In this document: positions 1 to 11,824 of the stretch, piece after piece
Position numbering within the stretch: position 1 is the stretch's first letter
Layout of the letters: the number at the start of each line of letters is the position of its first letter
Origin: Medicago truncatula
Lineage: Eukaryota; Streptophyta; Magnoliopsida; Fabales; Fabaceae
Reading direction: 5' to 3'
Assembly (NCBI RefSeq): GCF_003473485.1
Contig: NC_053043.1
Location: forward strand, 17,079,001 to 17,143,000
DNA: 64,000 bases
Position numbers and translations under genes: made by a program
Notes under the pieces: generated by a model
The model's database searches: none
Seen by the model: the letters and a program-made list of their open reading frames with translations, nothing else
What the model was told of the DNA's origin: nothing

Positions 1-2880
1 ATCTACAACGTTGACCATGTCAAAATCATTTATTGAATTTCCACTTTCTCAAAGTTAATCTTTCATACAAAATCAAATAAACATTGCACTAAAACAGAAA
101 ATAAAAAATACACTGCACAAAGATAGAAAATTAAAACAAATAGGGTTGTGCAAAGACGATGTAATCACATAAACAAACGAAAGATGAATGAAAATATGCG
201 AAAATCACTAATTTAAATAAAAAAGAAGGAAAACCAATTCGGATGAGTGGTTTTGGATCAAAATTAACTCTAAATCACCTTTATTCGATAGACAAGAAGA
301 AGAAGAAGAAGGGTGGTGACGATTACGATTTGGGAAAGAGAGAAGAGAAAATACTCAATAGCAAATCAAATTAAGTATTGCAATTATATAGTTTTTTTCT
401 TAAAATGTGTATAAGAAAAATTAAAATATTTTCCTCGCATTTTATATATGGATCCATCAATCAATGATTGTAACACGATAATAAAAAAAAATCTCAATCT
501 TTTAATAAAAGTGATAGAGACATTTCCCTTATTTAAATAATCATTTTTATGTCAACTTATGAAACAATAAGAAATATACAAAAAGATAATGTATAATCAC
601 TGATAAAAAAAAAAAATAAGAACATCATGAATGTATGAGAAAGTTGTTGTTGACGCAAGATGATTGTAAAAATATCATTATACATTTTACTTCGTTTATT
701 TTGAAAGTTTACGCATGACCTCATGTAAAAAATATGTCTACGTACTACATGCCATATACTGGTAGCTTATTATGGTATTTATATCTACCACAAAGTGTCT
801 AGTATAACAAAAAAAAAAAAAAGATTATCGAAGACAATGATAAAGGCTTTGTATAAAGGCTTTCTGGATGTCCTTTGACTAAATGTGTTCTGAATTATAT
901 AATTTTAAATTGGCTTTGATCAATATGGATTAGGATTTAGAATGATGGACTTATCTGTATATGTTTATTTTGTTACATAACAGGAAAAGAAAAAGAAAAC
1001 TAATAAATGTTATTCATCGGACCGTCGTTGCAAGGAAGGAGTTTGTATTTTAATTAAAAATAAATGATATTTATTCATTTAAATTGATAAAGTTCGTGGA
1101 TATAATACAAATTCATTAAAAATAGGAGAATGCTAACCATTGCCCTTAGGGCATTAGATAAAGGGATAAAAATAGAAATATAACACTAAAAATGGTGAAA
1201 AGTGATAAATTTAACTTTTTAAAAGACAAAATGTTGTTGAAACTAATGCAAATATGCTATTTTTGGCTTCCTTAACCATTGCCCTCGTAAAAATAAAACT
1301 TATGAATCTACGAACAAACTTACAACATTCATGGTAATAGCATAAAACGGCAAAGTACAAACGGCAAAGTACAAAAGTCTACACATATGACTATATTCAA
1401 GCTTCTGATATACCCATGTCTACAGATATGCAACGTCGACGACGTCAAAATCATTGTTTTGATCTGCACTGGATTGAAGCTGATCTAACAATTTAAAGGA
1501 ATAAATACCCAAACGAAACAAAAAAGACAAACAACACCGCACAAAGACGACGGACAAAACAACGTCGCACTAAGACGACAAAATAAAATATATGTGAAAA
1601 TCACTTTTCAATAAACAAGAGTATATATCGGTAAGACATGGTGATTCAGGTACAACTCAAAATTCTTCTCCTACAATAACAAGTGATATTGTTCCGGTAA
1701 GACATTGTGCTAAATTATTTTGCGTATTAATTATTGCCTAAGAGTCTAAGTGAAAGAATGGGGGAAGAAGTATGGTGCCATTTAATTTGAGAAAGGATAG
1801 TTCTTTTGTTGTTTTTATTTGATTTGGAAGGATTAACTCTTTTCCCTACATACCCTTCAAGAAAAGGGATCAAAACCAATGTAGTTCTCGTGAAGAATTT
1901 CTTTGGTGGGTTGGATTGATTTTAAATTTTTGAAAATGGTTTTAAGAAGAGATATGAGGCCTCAAGACATGGGAGAAAATAAGATGAGGTTGATCAAATT
2001 TTAATTATAAGAAACCCAAGTCTAATATGGATGTTAAATTGATTAAACATTTGATTAAGAAAATAAAAGGAAAAACACTTGGGTTAAACTCGAAGGTTTA
2101 TTAAGAAAATATTTTTGAAGTTTTGCATAATTGATTTTTTTTTTTGGAAAAATGATTTTTTCTAAGTTAAACGCAAGCTAAAACTAAACGCAACGACGTA
2201 ACATAATAAAAAGCGAGAAATTTACAAAGGACGTTGGATTCCAAGCAAACTCTCAAGTAAGCGAACCTAAAATTACTAATAGTTTGATTTTAAGAAATTT
2301 TTTGAAGTCCGATAATTATAACCTAAATATCAGTAATTCATTTTGGTCCTCGATTGCGGTTATGACGTAAAACGGTAAAAATAAAGTGTGGTGTCGGTGC
2401 TACTTCTCATTTATGGATATTTACAAGGAACCTAGATACATGCTAAAGTCTCAAGCAAAATGTAACTAGCAAGAAAATAAAAATGCATGAGTTATATTAC
2501 ATCAATTCCTAAATACACACTAAAAATCAATGACAATAAAATAAATGACATGAATTAAAATATGCATGAGAGGATTCTAAACTATTTTGTTACCTATTAC
2601 CGTCAAATATTACCTTCCATATAGCACGGGTCGATGGTCTAGTAGTAAGTTAAATATATCAAAGGAAAATTAGGTTACATTCCAATGATTTTAATGGAAT
2701 GTTGTATTTTAATCTATTTGGATTGATCCAATAATGTTGGTTTGGAACTATAAAGTATGTTTTCGTTAGTATTTTATCTCATTTCGATTCTTTTCGATGA
2801 TAATTTAAATGATTAAATTAACTTCTTTTTTTAAAAAACAAAAGGAATACCCCTTTGATTTTACCGATGTAAATTAAAAA
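1..2880. other. Non-coding upstream region of unit 1
   Basis: No gene is visible. The stretch is AT-rich with poly-A/T runs, a short GAA microsatellite near 294-312, and no long open frame. It is repeated at 19043-21839 and in part at 37621-39158 and 49597-51500. Repetition reflects the tandem duplication and not a separate mobile element. Confidence 0.7.
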
Positions 2881-3330
2881 ATTGGTGCCATTCACGAATT
2901 TGCAGCTATCACATGATGTATTATATTATATTTCTAAATATAGAACTAATACAAGACTTTATCAAAAACAAATCTGATATTGCACGACAAAGTGACACCT
3001 GGAAAACTTTCTTTCCATAGGTGTATAGTCTTCAAATTATAGTTATAGTTATAGATCTAGATTAGATAGAATAAAATTCTCTCACCTATTTTTGTGTCTT
3101 GAATTGATTGATTGAATGCAAGAAAAGTCATGTCTTCTTACTCTTCTCTGATCTGCATATCCATTGAATTTAGCTCCGGTAACATGCTCTATTTTGCTCT
3201 GGTAATTATTATTCCTCATCTAAATTCAGTTTCTTTTATGCTATACGTTTCAATTTTAATTGTTCCAATTCCAAACTTTGTAACTTGGTATTCACACTCG
3301 TCAACATATAAACCATGGATAGGTCCCTAA
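2881..3330 (+). repeat. Orphan CNL upstream block, copy 1a
   Basis: About 250 bp ending in GATTGATTGAATGCAAGAAA is shared with the region directly upstream of CNL1 (7312-7565), CNL2, CNL4 and unit 4. Here no receptor follows. A small open frame (ATG at 3130) is followed by a possible splice donor about 72 bp downstream, and it recurs at 22089 and 58253. Its peptide resembles nothing I recognise. I read the block as the promoter/leader of a lost CNL; the peptide is doubtful. Confidence 0.5.
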
Positions 3331-5113
3331 TTATTTTTTGACAATTATAGTTATTTGGTTTTATTTGATATTTGAGTTTTTTCAAAAAAAATACTAAATT
3401 AATTCAATTGTTAACTTTCATGCTTATGCTTTTGTATGCACTTTGTGTAAAATGGTAGGCAATTCTGCAGCTCTTTATAAATAAATTTATTATATAATCT
3501 TCTTAACTTGATATTTTGTACTGCAAGGTCATTGTGGATTGGTGGTGGTATTAGAGATTGCGGTTAGGCATTAATTGGGACTATTGTGGTTACAAGCATT
3601 ATGGTCAACCTATGAAATACATATATTCTTCAGGTTAGGCGTGTCTTGGGACTATTGTGGTTACATCGACACGACACCAACATATATAATTATATCGAAT
3701 TATATAATTTTTTAAATTATTAACGGTGTCGGTGTATCGGCATTCGTGATCGTATCCATGCTTCATAATGATCAGCAAAGAAAAAAATGAATTTTAGCGT
3801 TTCTTCTCAAAGTGTGTGTAAAATGAATAAACATGTCAATTTTATCTAAAATTGAAATTGAAAGTTTATTAACTTTACATCAATGAATGTCAATTTCGTT
3901 TGTCAACATTATTATCCAAGTCTAACCACCTGAAGATATGAAAGAGTCCAGAAGATGTTTGGCAGGTTTTTCATATCTCAATATTTACTGGAAAAATTCG
4001 GGCTGAAATTATTAAGCCCAAACCCTACATTTTATTCGGGCTTTCGGGCCGGCCCGTAGTTCTACTGATACGATGCAATTTTGTTTTTCTTTTCTTTTAA
4101 AAAAATAAAATAAAAAAGGAACAGTCCTGAGGATGAAAGCAAATGGGGGGAGAAGACAGTGTGTGTAGATGGTGCAGAGTGTTATTGGGAGGGAGATCAA
4201 TCCAAAGGTATAAAAAAAATTGGTCCATCATGGACAAATTTTTTTAGTGGTTCATTTTATACGGAACCAAAGAAGAAAATACAAAAAATAGATGAAGAAT
4301 TGAGAGATCAAATAAATACTTAATATTGTTCATATTTCTTATCTAATTTCAAAGTGGAAAACGATGTAATTTATAATTTATCCATAAAATAATAAAATGT
4401 TGCAAAATTTTATATGATTATTTACAAAAATAAAATAAAATAATTTATTTGATAGATGATAGATACATAATACATAACCTTTCAAAAAAAAAAAAAAAGA
4501 TACATAATACATAAGTGTAATATTAGTTAAAATTTACGATCACTCTATATTTCTAATATATATAATATTTATTTTCATTTAACATGGATGACTCAAAGAG
4601 TCATATTCAATATATGAAGAATAAATGAGATATTATTCTTTGCAATATATATTGGTGGTTTAAACATGTAGTTTTGTTGGTGTTGTTATTTGTGATTGAA
4701 ATACATGACTCAAAAATTCAATGAATAAAGAATGAGTACAAGAGTCGTGTTTAATTCACGAGAATGAGAGAAAATCAATTTTGTCTATTTTATCTAATTT
4801 TAAAAATAGATTTCTTAAATTCTAAATCAATGATAAATTAATTGTGTTTTTATATATTTATTTATTAAGTAAAGCGTGCATTCACCATGCATATGATTTG
4901 GTAGATTTTTAAAATGATTCTCTTTGTCGGTTGATTCAAGTAAGTTTTGAATTAATTCACGACAACGTTAAATATTGTAATGATTAATTTCTTGACATCA
5001 TTTAGGTTGTTTACTTTTTTGGTCATTCCATATTAGTAAAGCGAATAAATTTACTTGTTTTTTTTTTAAGGAAAATTTACTTGTTTATATTAGAAGTAAG
5101 ACTTGGTAAATTT
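3331..5113. other. Intergenic, unit 1, with a GC-rich inverted-repeat remnant
   Basis: No gene is seen. Near 3995-4061 a GC-rich motif (GGGCTTTCGGGCCGGCCC) stands out. In units 2 and 3 it is longer and ends in TTTTGACAGCTCTA, which resembles a hAT-type terminal inverted repeat. Unit 1 has lost 34 bp there. The rest is AT-rich and matches 22291-24105 and 42525-43988. Confidence 0.5.
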
Positions 5114-5255
5114 ATCCCCGTGAGCTTAGCTCAGTTGGTAGGGATATTGTATATTATATGCAGGAGTCGGGGTTCGAATCCCGGACACTTCACTTCTCCA
5201 CAATTAAATTTTGTGAGCTCTAGCCACTAGGCTACTTGACAAAAAAAAAAAAAAA
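5114..5255 (+). mobile_element. tRNA-derived SINE, copy A1
   Basis: It has the internal RNA polymerase III promoter of a tRNA: an A box in TAGCTCAGTTGGTAGGG and a B box in GGGTTCGAATCCC, then a short tRNA-unrelated tail and a poly-A run. It cannot be a functional tRNA because the arms do not fold into a complete cloverleaf and the tail is genomic poly-A. Flanks ACTTGGTAAATTT (5101-5113) and AATTTGTCAATTT form an imperfect target duplication, clearer in the unit 2 copy. Confidence 0.75.
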
Positions 5256-5447
5256 TTTGTCAATTTTCAGAAAAATAGTTTGTAGTGTTGTTTGTTGTGA
5301 CCTTTCTTAGATTTATTTGCATGCCACATTGTTGAGTGTCTCTTTATTTTGGCTGGTTATACATGTAATCATGTTAATTCTATTATACATTATTGAATTT
5401 GTCTTTTTATTTTTATTTTTAACTTGTGTTTTTGTAAATTTTCAACT

Positions 5448-5755
5448 TAAATCTTGATTATCTCGGCGTTTATAAGTTTAATAATTTTGAAATGAATTCC
5501 TAGGAAAATGAACATCTTATACTTAAATATCTCTCAATTAGGAAGTGTCCTTATTTTGGAACATTACCCAAGGAAGGATCGTCTGCTCCAAGTTTACAAC
5601 ACTTTAATATTTTCAAATAGGAGAATTCAATTTAAAATCACTTCCTAAATGCATGCATATCTTCTTTCCATCTCTTCATAACCTATCTATATTTGCTCAA
5701 AAAAAAAAAAAAAAAAAACCTATCTATATTTGATTATCCACAGCTGGAGTCGTGT
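5448..5755 (+). pseudogene. CNL LRR relic, unit 1
   Basis: This stretch aligns with CNL1 LRR coding sequence from about 11106 to 11370, including a match around the GAAAATGAGCATCTTAAA segment, the GGATTGTCTAC region and the AAATGCATGCAT stretch. It is full of substitutions and indels and has no open frame. It is interrupted by a poly-A run between two 15-bp copies of ACCTATCTATATTTG (5681-5695 and 5718-5732). It is the remains of an older receptor in the array. The 3' part of the relic, kept in units 2 and 3, has been deleted here. Confidence 0.75.
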
Positions 5756-6699
5756 GTTTGATAATGACATTGCATTTAATCCTTTTAAGGTTGTTTTTTT
5801 TTTTTTTTTTATTCTGGTACAAAGGTGCAGAAGTATGACAAGTTAACCAACGTTCTTACTCATGAATTTCGCTTAGAGTCATTTAAGAAAATTCAAGATG
5901 AAAAATTCAAAACTGACGTTTTATATGGTATAGTTATGTACTTTAATTTATTTTTGTGTTTTCTCCGATTATAATGTTCTTATATAGATGTATTATTATT
6001 ATTTTTTGAGAAATCATCGGGTTTCTTCATGAGATTGTCAAGCCAACGCCAATTGGGACGGGAAAGAAATCGTGTACAAATATTGTGTTGAAAGATAAAC
6101 TGTATTATTTTCTAATTTGTCAGCATCAAATGATAGGATTTTGTATAAGTTTGATAATGACCTAAATGATGTATTTCCTTATGCATGAGAATATCTGGGA
6201 GTGATGTTTCATTTCCATTTGTTTCAACAATATTAATTGGCCAACGGGGTACATATAATCCACATGCATGCATTTATCTAGAATTTATAGGAAGATAGTA
6301 GGAAGATAAATTAGAAGTCATGGTACATTTTCTTTAGCTTAAAATCTATCATGCTACCTTCATTTTATAAATTATATGTAACTATATTCGCATACATCTT
6401 ATCCATAATAATATGCATTAGACTAATATTGCAGTTATTTCCCTGTTTAGCATTTCCCAAACAAGGTGTCAAGAACAATTCTGAAAGAAAAGCGCAAAAC
6501 AAACATTCTTATTGATGACCAGACACAGAGAAAGTATAAGTGTCGCCTCATTACCGCCGAAAGAGCATGCTATGAAAAATACTTGGATGGGCAGTGGTTC
6601 AATTTCTGCAGAGAACGTGTCATGGAAGAAGGTGGTAAGCTCATCTTTGATCTCGAAAAGTCACCGAAGAACTTGCACGTTCGAGTTGTTCCAAAATAG
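5756..6699 (+). pseudogene. RPA-like OB fold (DUF223) plus B3 domain gene, 5'-deleted
   Basis: Three exon-like segments are seen. About 5756-5937 encodes VFDNDIAFNPFK and, after a long T run, the LESFKKIQ and TDVLY parts of an RPA-type OB fold (DUF223). About 6009-6102 encodes IIGFLHEIVKPTPIGTGKK, the next OB-fold strands. A third at 6451-6699 encodes a B3-like DNA-binding domain (KRKTNILIDD, CRLITAERACYEKYLDGQW, GGKLIFDLEKSPKNLHVRVV). Acceptors TTTGAG and GTTTAG fit. Compared with units 2 and 3, the first exon and part of the second are deleted and joined to the LRR relic at GTCGT/GTGTTTG. OB folds bind single-stranded DNA and B3 domains bind duplex DNA; this copy is presumably dead. Confidence 0.65.
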
Positions 6700-7270
6700 A
6701 TCTTTGCTGCTGAACGATTTGAACTTCTACTATTTTGGCGTATCGCTTTGGACTGTAATCGTAAACTATCTTGTCTTTGGGATGCCATTTGTTCTTTTCA
6801 TTTTATCTGATGTAAATATTGGCAAAAATCCCTTTTTTGTTAGTCTATGACACTTGTAATCTCTTTTATAAACCTAACTATTATATAACGTTAATCTGCA
6901 CATTGTTGGTTCCTTCGTTGGTTCCAATTAGTATCATGTTAATTATAAAGTTGTTTTCCTAATCTCTTGAACAAAATAGAACATGCTCTTTTCCCACATC
7001 AAATCTTTATAATGCTTTGGTAAATGTTCTAGAAATGTACATATAGCTGAGATTTGTGCAATATGCTTGCTTGATTTTCACATTTATGAACGGCAACAAT
7101 TTCTTAAGAAAAATGCAGATATTTCCCTTAATTTGCTCATTTCTTCTTTATAACAAAGCTTTTTTAAAAATACAATAAAAGTGATTCATTTATAATATCC
7201 GAGTTTGTGCAATATTCATTAATTTGCTCATTTCTCCTTTGGAACAAATTTTTTACAAGATATGTTATTC

Positions 7271-7299
7271 AACCCGTGCTCGCACGGGTTTGTAACTAG
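7271..7299 (+). mobile_element. Helitron-type 3' terminus, unit 1
   Basis: A perfect 9-bp palindromic hairpin (AACCCGTGC/GCACGGGTT, 7271-7290) lies six bases before CTAG (7296-7299), which is followed by T. Hairpin plus CTRR with insertion before T is the Helitron 3' signature. Homology to the other CNL upstream blocks (2881 onward) begins immediately after CTAG, as expected if the element ends here. The 5' TC end was not found, so only the terminus is annotated. Confidence 0.6.
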
Positions 7300-7311
7300 T
7301 TGAATTGAAAA

Positions 7312-8093
7312 ATTGATGCCATTCACGAGTTTGCAACTAGCACATGATGTATTACTATATTTCTAAATATAGAACTAATACAAAACTTTATCAACGAAAA
7401 AAAATATGTTATTGCATGAGAAAGTGACACCTGGAAAACTTTCATTCCATAGGTGTATAGTCTTCAAATTATAGTTATAGTTATAGATCTAGATTAGATA
7501 GAATAAAATTCTCTCACCTATTTTTGTGTCTTGGATTTGATTGATTGAATGCAAGAAAAGCCATGAAAATTTTCTTTCCATATTCACATTTTCTTTGTCA
7601 ATATTTGTTTAGGCCAGGAGAATGATGATTAACCAAGTGGCATTTCAACATTATTATCCAAGTCTAACCACCTGAAGATATGAAAGAGTCCAGATCATGC
7701 TTGGCAGGTTTTAAGGTATTGTTACTATGCTATGCTAGCTAGAATATTTCTTTTCTTAACCAAGTGATTTATATCAAACATGTTGTGTAGTAGTTTAGAT
7801 TAAAATTGGTTTTATAAACAATGTGTAAACACTAAAAAGGGTCTTAACTTATACCTGCTCCATTTTCGATTTCACTTTGATGATTTTAAAGTTGCGTGAC
7901 TTTGATGATTTTAGCGTATTTAGAGGATGAATGAATATTGAAATTTAACTATTTAAATAAAAAAGAATGATTGATTAAGAGAGATATATCTTATCTTACC
8001 ATATTCACATCATTTCTCAGTGTTTGTGTTTTGCTCTTGCATTTGAAACCCTAACGTTTCTTTTGAGTTTCTTGCTGATTCCTCTTTTTTGCT
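7312..8093 (+). promoter_or_regulatory. CNL1 upstream region and 5' leader
   Basis: It contains the shared upstream block (7312-7565), then a stretch matching unit 4 near 58950-59300 (GCCAGGAG, GATGATTAAC, TTGGCAGGTTTT). Next comes a Stowaway/MITE-like segment (about 7851-7985, CTCCATTTTCGATTTCACTTTG with a copy in the full MITE at 39485). Last is a pyrimidine-rich leader with AAACCCTAACGTTTC just before the ATG at 8094. The leader motif TTTGAAACCCTA recurs before CNL2-CNL5, so transcription probably starts within the last 100-150 bp. No clear TATA box was found. Confidence 0.55.
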
Positions 8094-11000
8094 ATGGAAC
8101 TCGAAACTCCTGGTGGCGCTATTGCATCTTCTTTCTTTGAGGCATTGATTGACAAATTGTCTTCTGCTGAAACTATCGACGAGAATCTACATAGTAGGTT
8201 GATAACGGCTTTGTTTTCCATCAATGTTGTTGCTGATGATGCTGAGAAAAAGCAGATCAATAACTTTCATGTGAAAGAATGGCTTCTTGGGGTTAAAGAT
8301 GGTGTTCTTGATGCTCAGGATCTCGTGGAAGAAATTCACATTCAAGTTTCCAAGTCCAAACAGGAAGTAGCTGAATCTCAGACAAGCTCTACTAGAACCA
8401 ACCAGCTATTGGGTATGTTAAATGTCTCTCCTAGTTCAATTGACAAGAATATAGTATCTAGGTTGAAAGAGATAGTTCAAAAACTTGAATCGCTTGTGAG
8501 CCTGAAAGATGTACTTCTTCTGAATGTTAATCATGGTTTTAATGCTGGGTCACGGATGTTGATATCACCAAGTTTTCCTTCTATGAATTCTCCTATGTAT
8601 GGGAGAAATGATGACCAAACAACTCTCTCTAATTGGCTCAAATTGCAGGATAAGAAGCTCTCCGTTATTTCAATGGTAGGTATGGGTGGGATAGGGAAGA
8701 CCACCCTTGCCCAACATTTGTACAATGATCCTATGATAGTGGAAAGGTTCCATGTTAGAGCATGGGTAAATGTGTCTCAGGATTTTGATGTTTGTAGAAT
8801 TACAAGGGTGATTCTAGAATCAATCGCTGGTTCAGTTAAGGAAACTACAAATCAGAGTATTCTTCAAGAAAAGTTGAAGGAACAACTCATCGGGAAGAAA
8901 TTCTTCATTGTTTTGGATAGCGTTTGGATCCAAGACCGAATGAAATGGAGACGGTTTAAGACTCCATTTACTTATGGGGCACAAGGAAGTAAAATCCTTG
9001 TCACTACACGCAGTGGAGAAGTCGCGTCGGTCACGGCATCAGATCAAATTCATCAATTACATCATCTCGATGAAGAAGACTCTTGGACATTGTTTGCGAA
9101 ACATGCATTTCATGGCTTTGATGATTCTTATGCTGTCTCCTGGACGAAGAAGACTACCCTCCATGAGAAGGTTGGTAAGAAGGTGGCTGACAAATGCAAA
9201 GGATTACCTCTGGCCTTGATAGCCATCGGAAATCTCTTGCGCAGAAACTCATCATTGCGGCATTGGGAGAAGATATCGGAAAGCGATGCATGGGATTTAG
9301 CAGAAGGGACCAGAATTGTCCCTGCATTAATGGTAAGCTATCAAAGCCTTCCCACTCACCTAAAGAAATGCTTTGAGTACTGTGCCTTGTTTCCAAAAGG
9401 TTATCTTTATGAGAAAGATCAGCTATGTCTATTGTGGATGGCTGAAAATTTGATTCAACGCCCTCGACAACATAAGAAGAGTACGAAGGAAGTTGCTGAA
9501 TCTTACTTCAATGATTTGATTTTGAGATCATTTTTCCAGCCATCAACAAAGTATAGAAATTATTTTGTCATGCACGACCTACATCATGACTTGTCAAAGT
9601 CTATATTTGGGGAATTTTGTTTCACATGGGAAGGCAGAAAATCAAAGAACATGACAAGCATAACTCGTCATTTTTCATTTTTATGTGATGAAATAGGATC
9701 TCCGAAAGGACTGGAGACCTTGTTCGATGCGAAAAAGTTACGCACATTCCTACCGTTGTCTATGACTTGTTTTGAATATCAATGGTTATTGTGCTTTAAC
9801 TCTAACAAATTACTGCTTTCAGAGCTCTTCTCCAAGTGCAAGAGGTTGCGTGTCTTATCTTTGTGTGGGTGTATGGATATGATTGAGTTACCAGATAACA
9901 TAGGCAATCTTAAACATCTCCATCACCTCGACCTTTCTCGTACTAAAATAAGTAAACTTCCGGATACATTGTGCTCACTTCATTACTTGCAAACATTGAA
10001 GGTCAGGGACTGTCAATTTCTTGAAGAGTTGCCTATGAATTTGCACAAACTCGTGAACTTGTGTTATCTCGATTTTAGTGGAACAAAGGTAACAGGGATG
10101 CCAAAGGAAATGGGAAAGCTGAAAAATCTTGAAGTACTGAGTTCTTTTTATGTAGGCGAGGGAAACGATTCTAGTATACAACAGTTAGGAGATTTAAATT
10201 TACATGGAAATCTTGTAGTTGCAGACCTGGAAAATGTTATGAATCCGGAGGATTCAGTTTCAGCAAATTTAGAGAGTAAGATAAACCTTCTGAAACTAGA
10301 ATTAAGATGGAATGCAACTCGCAACAGTTCACAAAAAGAAAGGGAGGTGCTCCAGAACCTAAAACCTTCTATACATTTGAATGAGCTCTCAATTGAGAAG
10401 TATTGTGGTACGTTATTCCCACATTGGTTTGGAGACAATTCACTGTCATGTCTGGTATCCTTGAAGTTAAGCAATTGTGAAAACTGTATTTTGCTTCCTT
10501 CACTTGGAGTTATGTCATCACTCAAGCACCTTCGGATTACCAGACTCTCTGGAATAGTGGTGATTGGTATGGAGTTTTATAGGGATGGGAGAAGCTCTAC
10601 TGTATCTATTCCATTTCCATCCTTGGAAACCTTAACTTTTAAGGATATGAATGGATGGGAAAAATGGGAATTTGAAGTTGTTGGGGGGTTGTTTTTCCAC
10701 GTCTAAAAAAGCTTTCTATAATGCGATGTCCAAATCTGAAAGACAAATTACCAGAGACACTTGAATGTTTAGTGAGTCTGAAAATTTGTGATTGCAAACA
10801 GCTCGTGACTTCTGTTCCATTCTCTCCATCAATCAGTGAACTACGTCTCACCAATTGTGGAAAATTGAAATTTAATTATCATTTATCCACTCTGAAATTT
10901 CTTTACATTCGTCAATGTTACATCGAAGGATCCTCCGTGGATTGGACCGGGCATACATTATCTGAATGTGGTACCAACATTAAATCGTTGAAAATTGAAG

Positions 11001-11824
11001 ATTGCCCAACTATGCATATTCCCCTATGCGGATGCTACAGTTTCCTTGTAAAATTGGACATCACCAGTAGCTGCGACTCTCTAACAACATTCCCGCTGAA
11101 TCTGTTCCCAAATCTTGATTTTCTCGACCTTTATAAGTGTAGTAGTTTTGAAATGATTTCACAGGAAAATGAGCATCTTAAACTCACATCTCTCTCAATT
11201 GGAGAGTGTCCTAAATTTGCATCATTTCCAAAAGGAGGATTGTCTACACCAAGGCTGCAACACTTTGATATTTCCAAATTGGAGAATTTAAAATCACTTC
11301 CTAAATGCATGCATGTCCTCCTTCCATCTCTTTATAAGCTATCTATAGATGATTGTCCACAGTTGGAGTCGTTCTCCGATGGAGGTTTGCCATCAAGCCT
11401 AAGAAACCTCTTTCTTGTGAAATGCTCAAAACTTCTTATCAACTCGCTGAAATGGGCTTTGCCGACCAATACATCTCTCTCTAACATGTATATTCAAGAA
11501 TTAGATGTGGAGTTTTTTCCTAATCAAGGGTTGCTTCCTATCTCTCTTACTTATCTAAATATTTGTGGTTGTCGAAATCTCAAACAACTTGACTACAAGG
11601 GTCTTGAGAACCTTCCCTCTCTTAGAACATTGAGTCTAAATAATTGTCCCAACATCCAATGCTTGCCAAAGGAGGGTCTGCCTAAATCCATTTCAACTCT
11701 ACAAATATTGGGGAATTGTTCACTGCTTAAACAACGATGCAAGAAACCAAATGGCGAAGATTACAGAAAGATTGCACAAATTGAATGTGTAATGATTGAC
11801 AATTACACAAGCTCCGACGTTTAA
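8094..11824 (+). pseudogene. CNL1: CC-NB-ARC-LRR immune receptor with 1-bp frameshift
   Basis: This is an intracellular NLR immune receptor of the RPP13-like CNL class. The ATG at 8094 follows the conserved leader. Segments in order: Rx-type coiled-coil with EDVID-like DAQDLVEE; P-loop GMGGIGKTT (residues 196-204); kinase-2 FIVLDSVW (271-278); RNBS-B GSKILVTTR; GLPLA (370-374); RNBS-D CFEYCALFPKGY; MHD (493-495); and leucine-rich repeats to the end. At 10683 a G run is one base shorter than in CNL2 (3731 versus 3732 bp overall), giving HV-stop at 10706 after residue 870. The remaining LRR frame reopens and runs to 11824. So it encodes either a receptor lacking about 370 LRR residues or nothing stable. 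A sequencing error in the G run is the main alternative. Confidence 0.9.

Noticed and set aside
3112-3330. 72-aa open frame repeated in several units as a real gene
   Set aside because: It lies in a promoter-like block, has no recognisable domain, and its conservation is explained by recent duplication. Kept only as a doubtful peptide.
5114-5190. tRNA gene on the plus strand (also 24106, and minus strand at 17150-17229 and 14040-14095)
   Set aside because: A and B boxes are present but the arms do not make a full cloverleaf, and poly-A tails with target duplications follow, so these are SINEs.
6512-6850. 112-aa frame overlapping the B3 exon
   Set aside because: Shadow in another frame of the B3 coding exon. 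The B3 frame has recognisable domain sequence.
10148-10525. 125-aa minus-strand frame inside CNL1 (and equivalents in CNL2 and CNL5)
   Set aside because: It is a shadow of the LRR coding sequence, recurring wherever the receptor frame is conserved.
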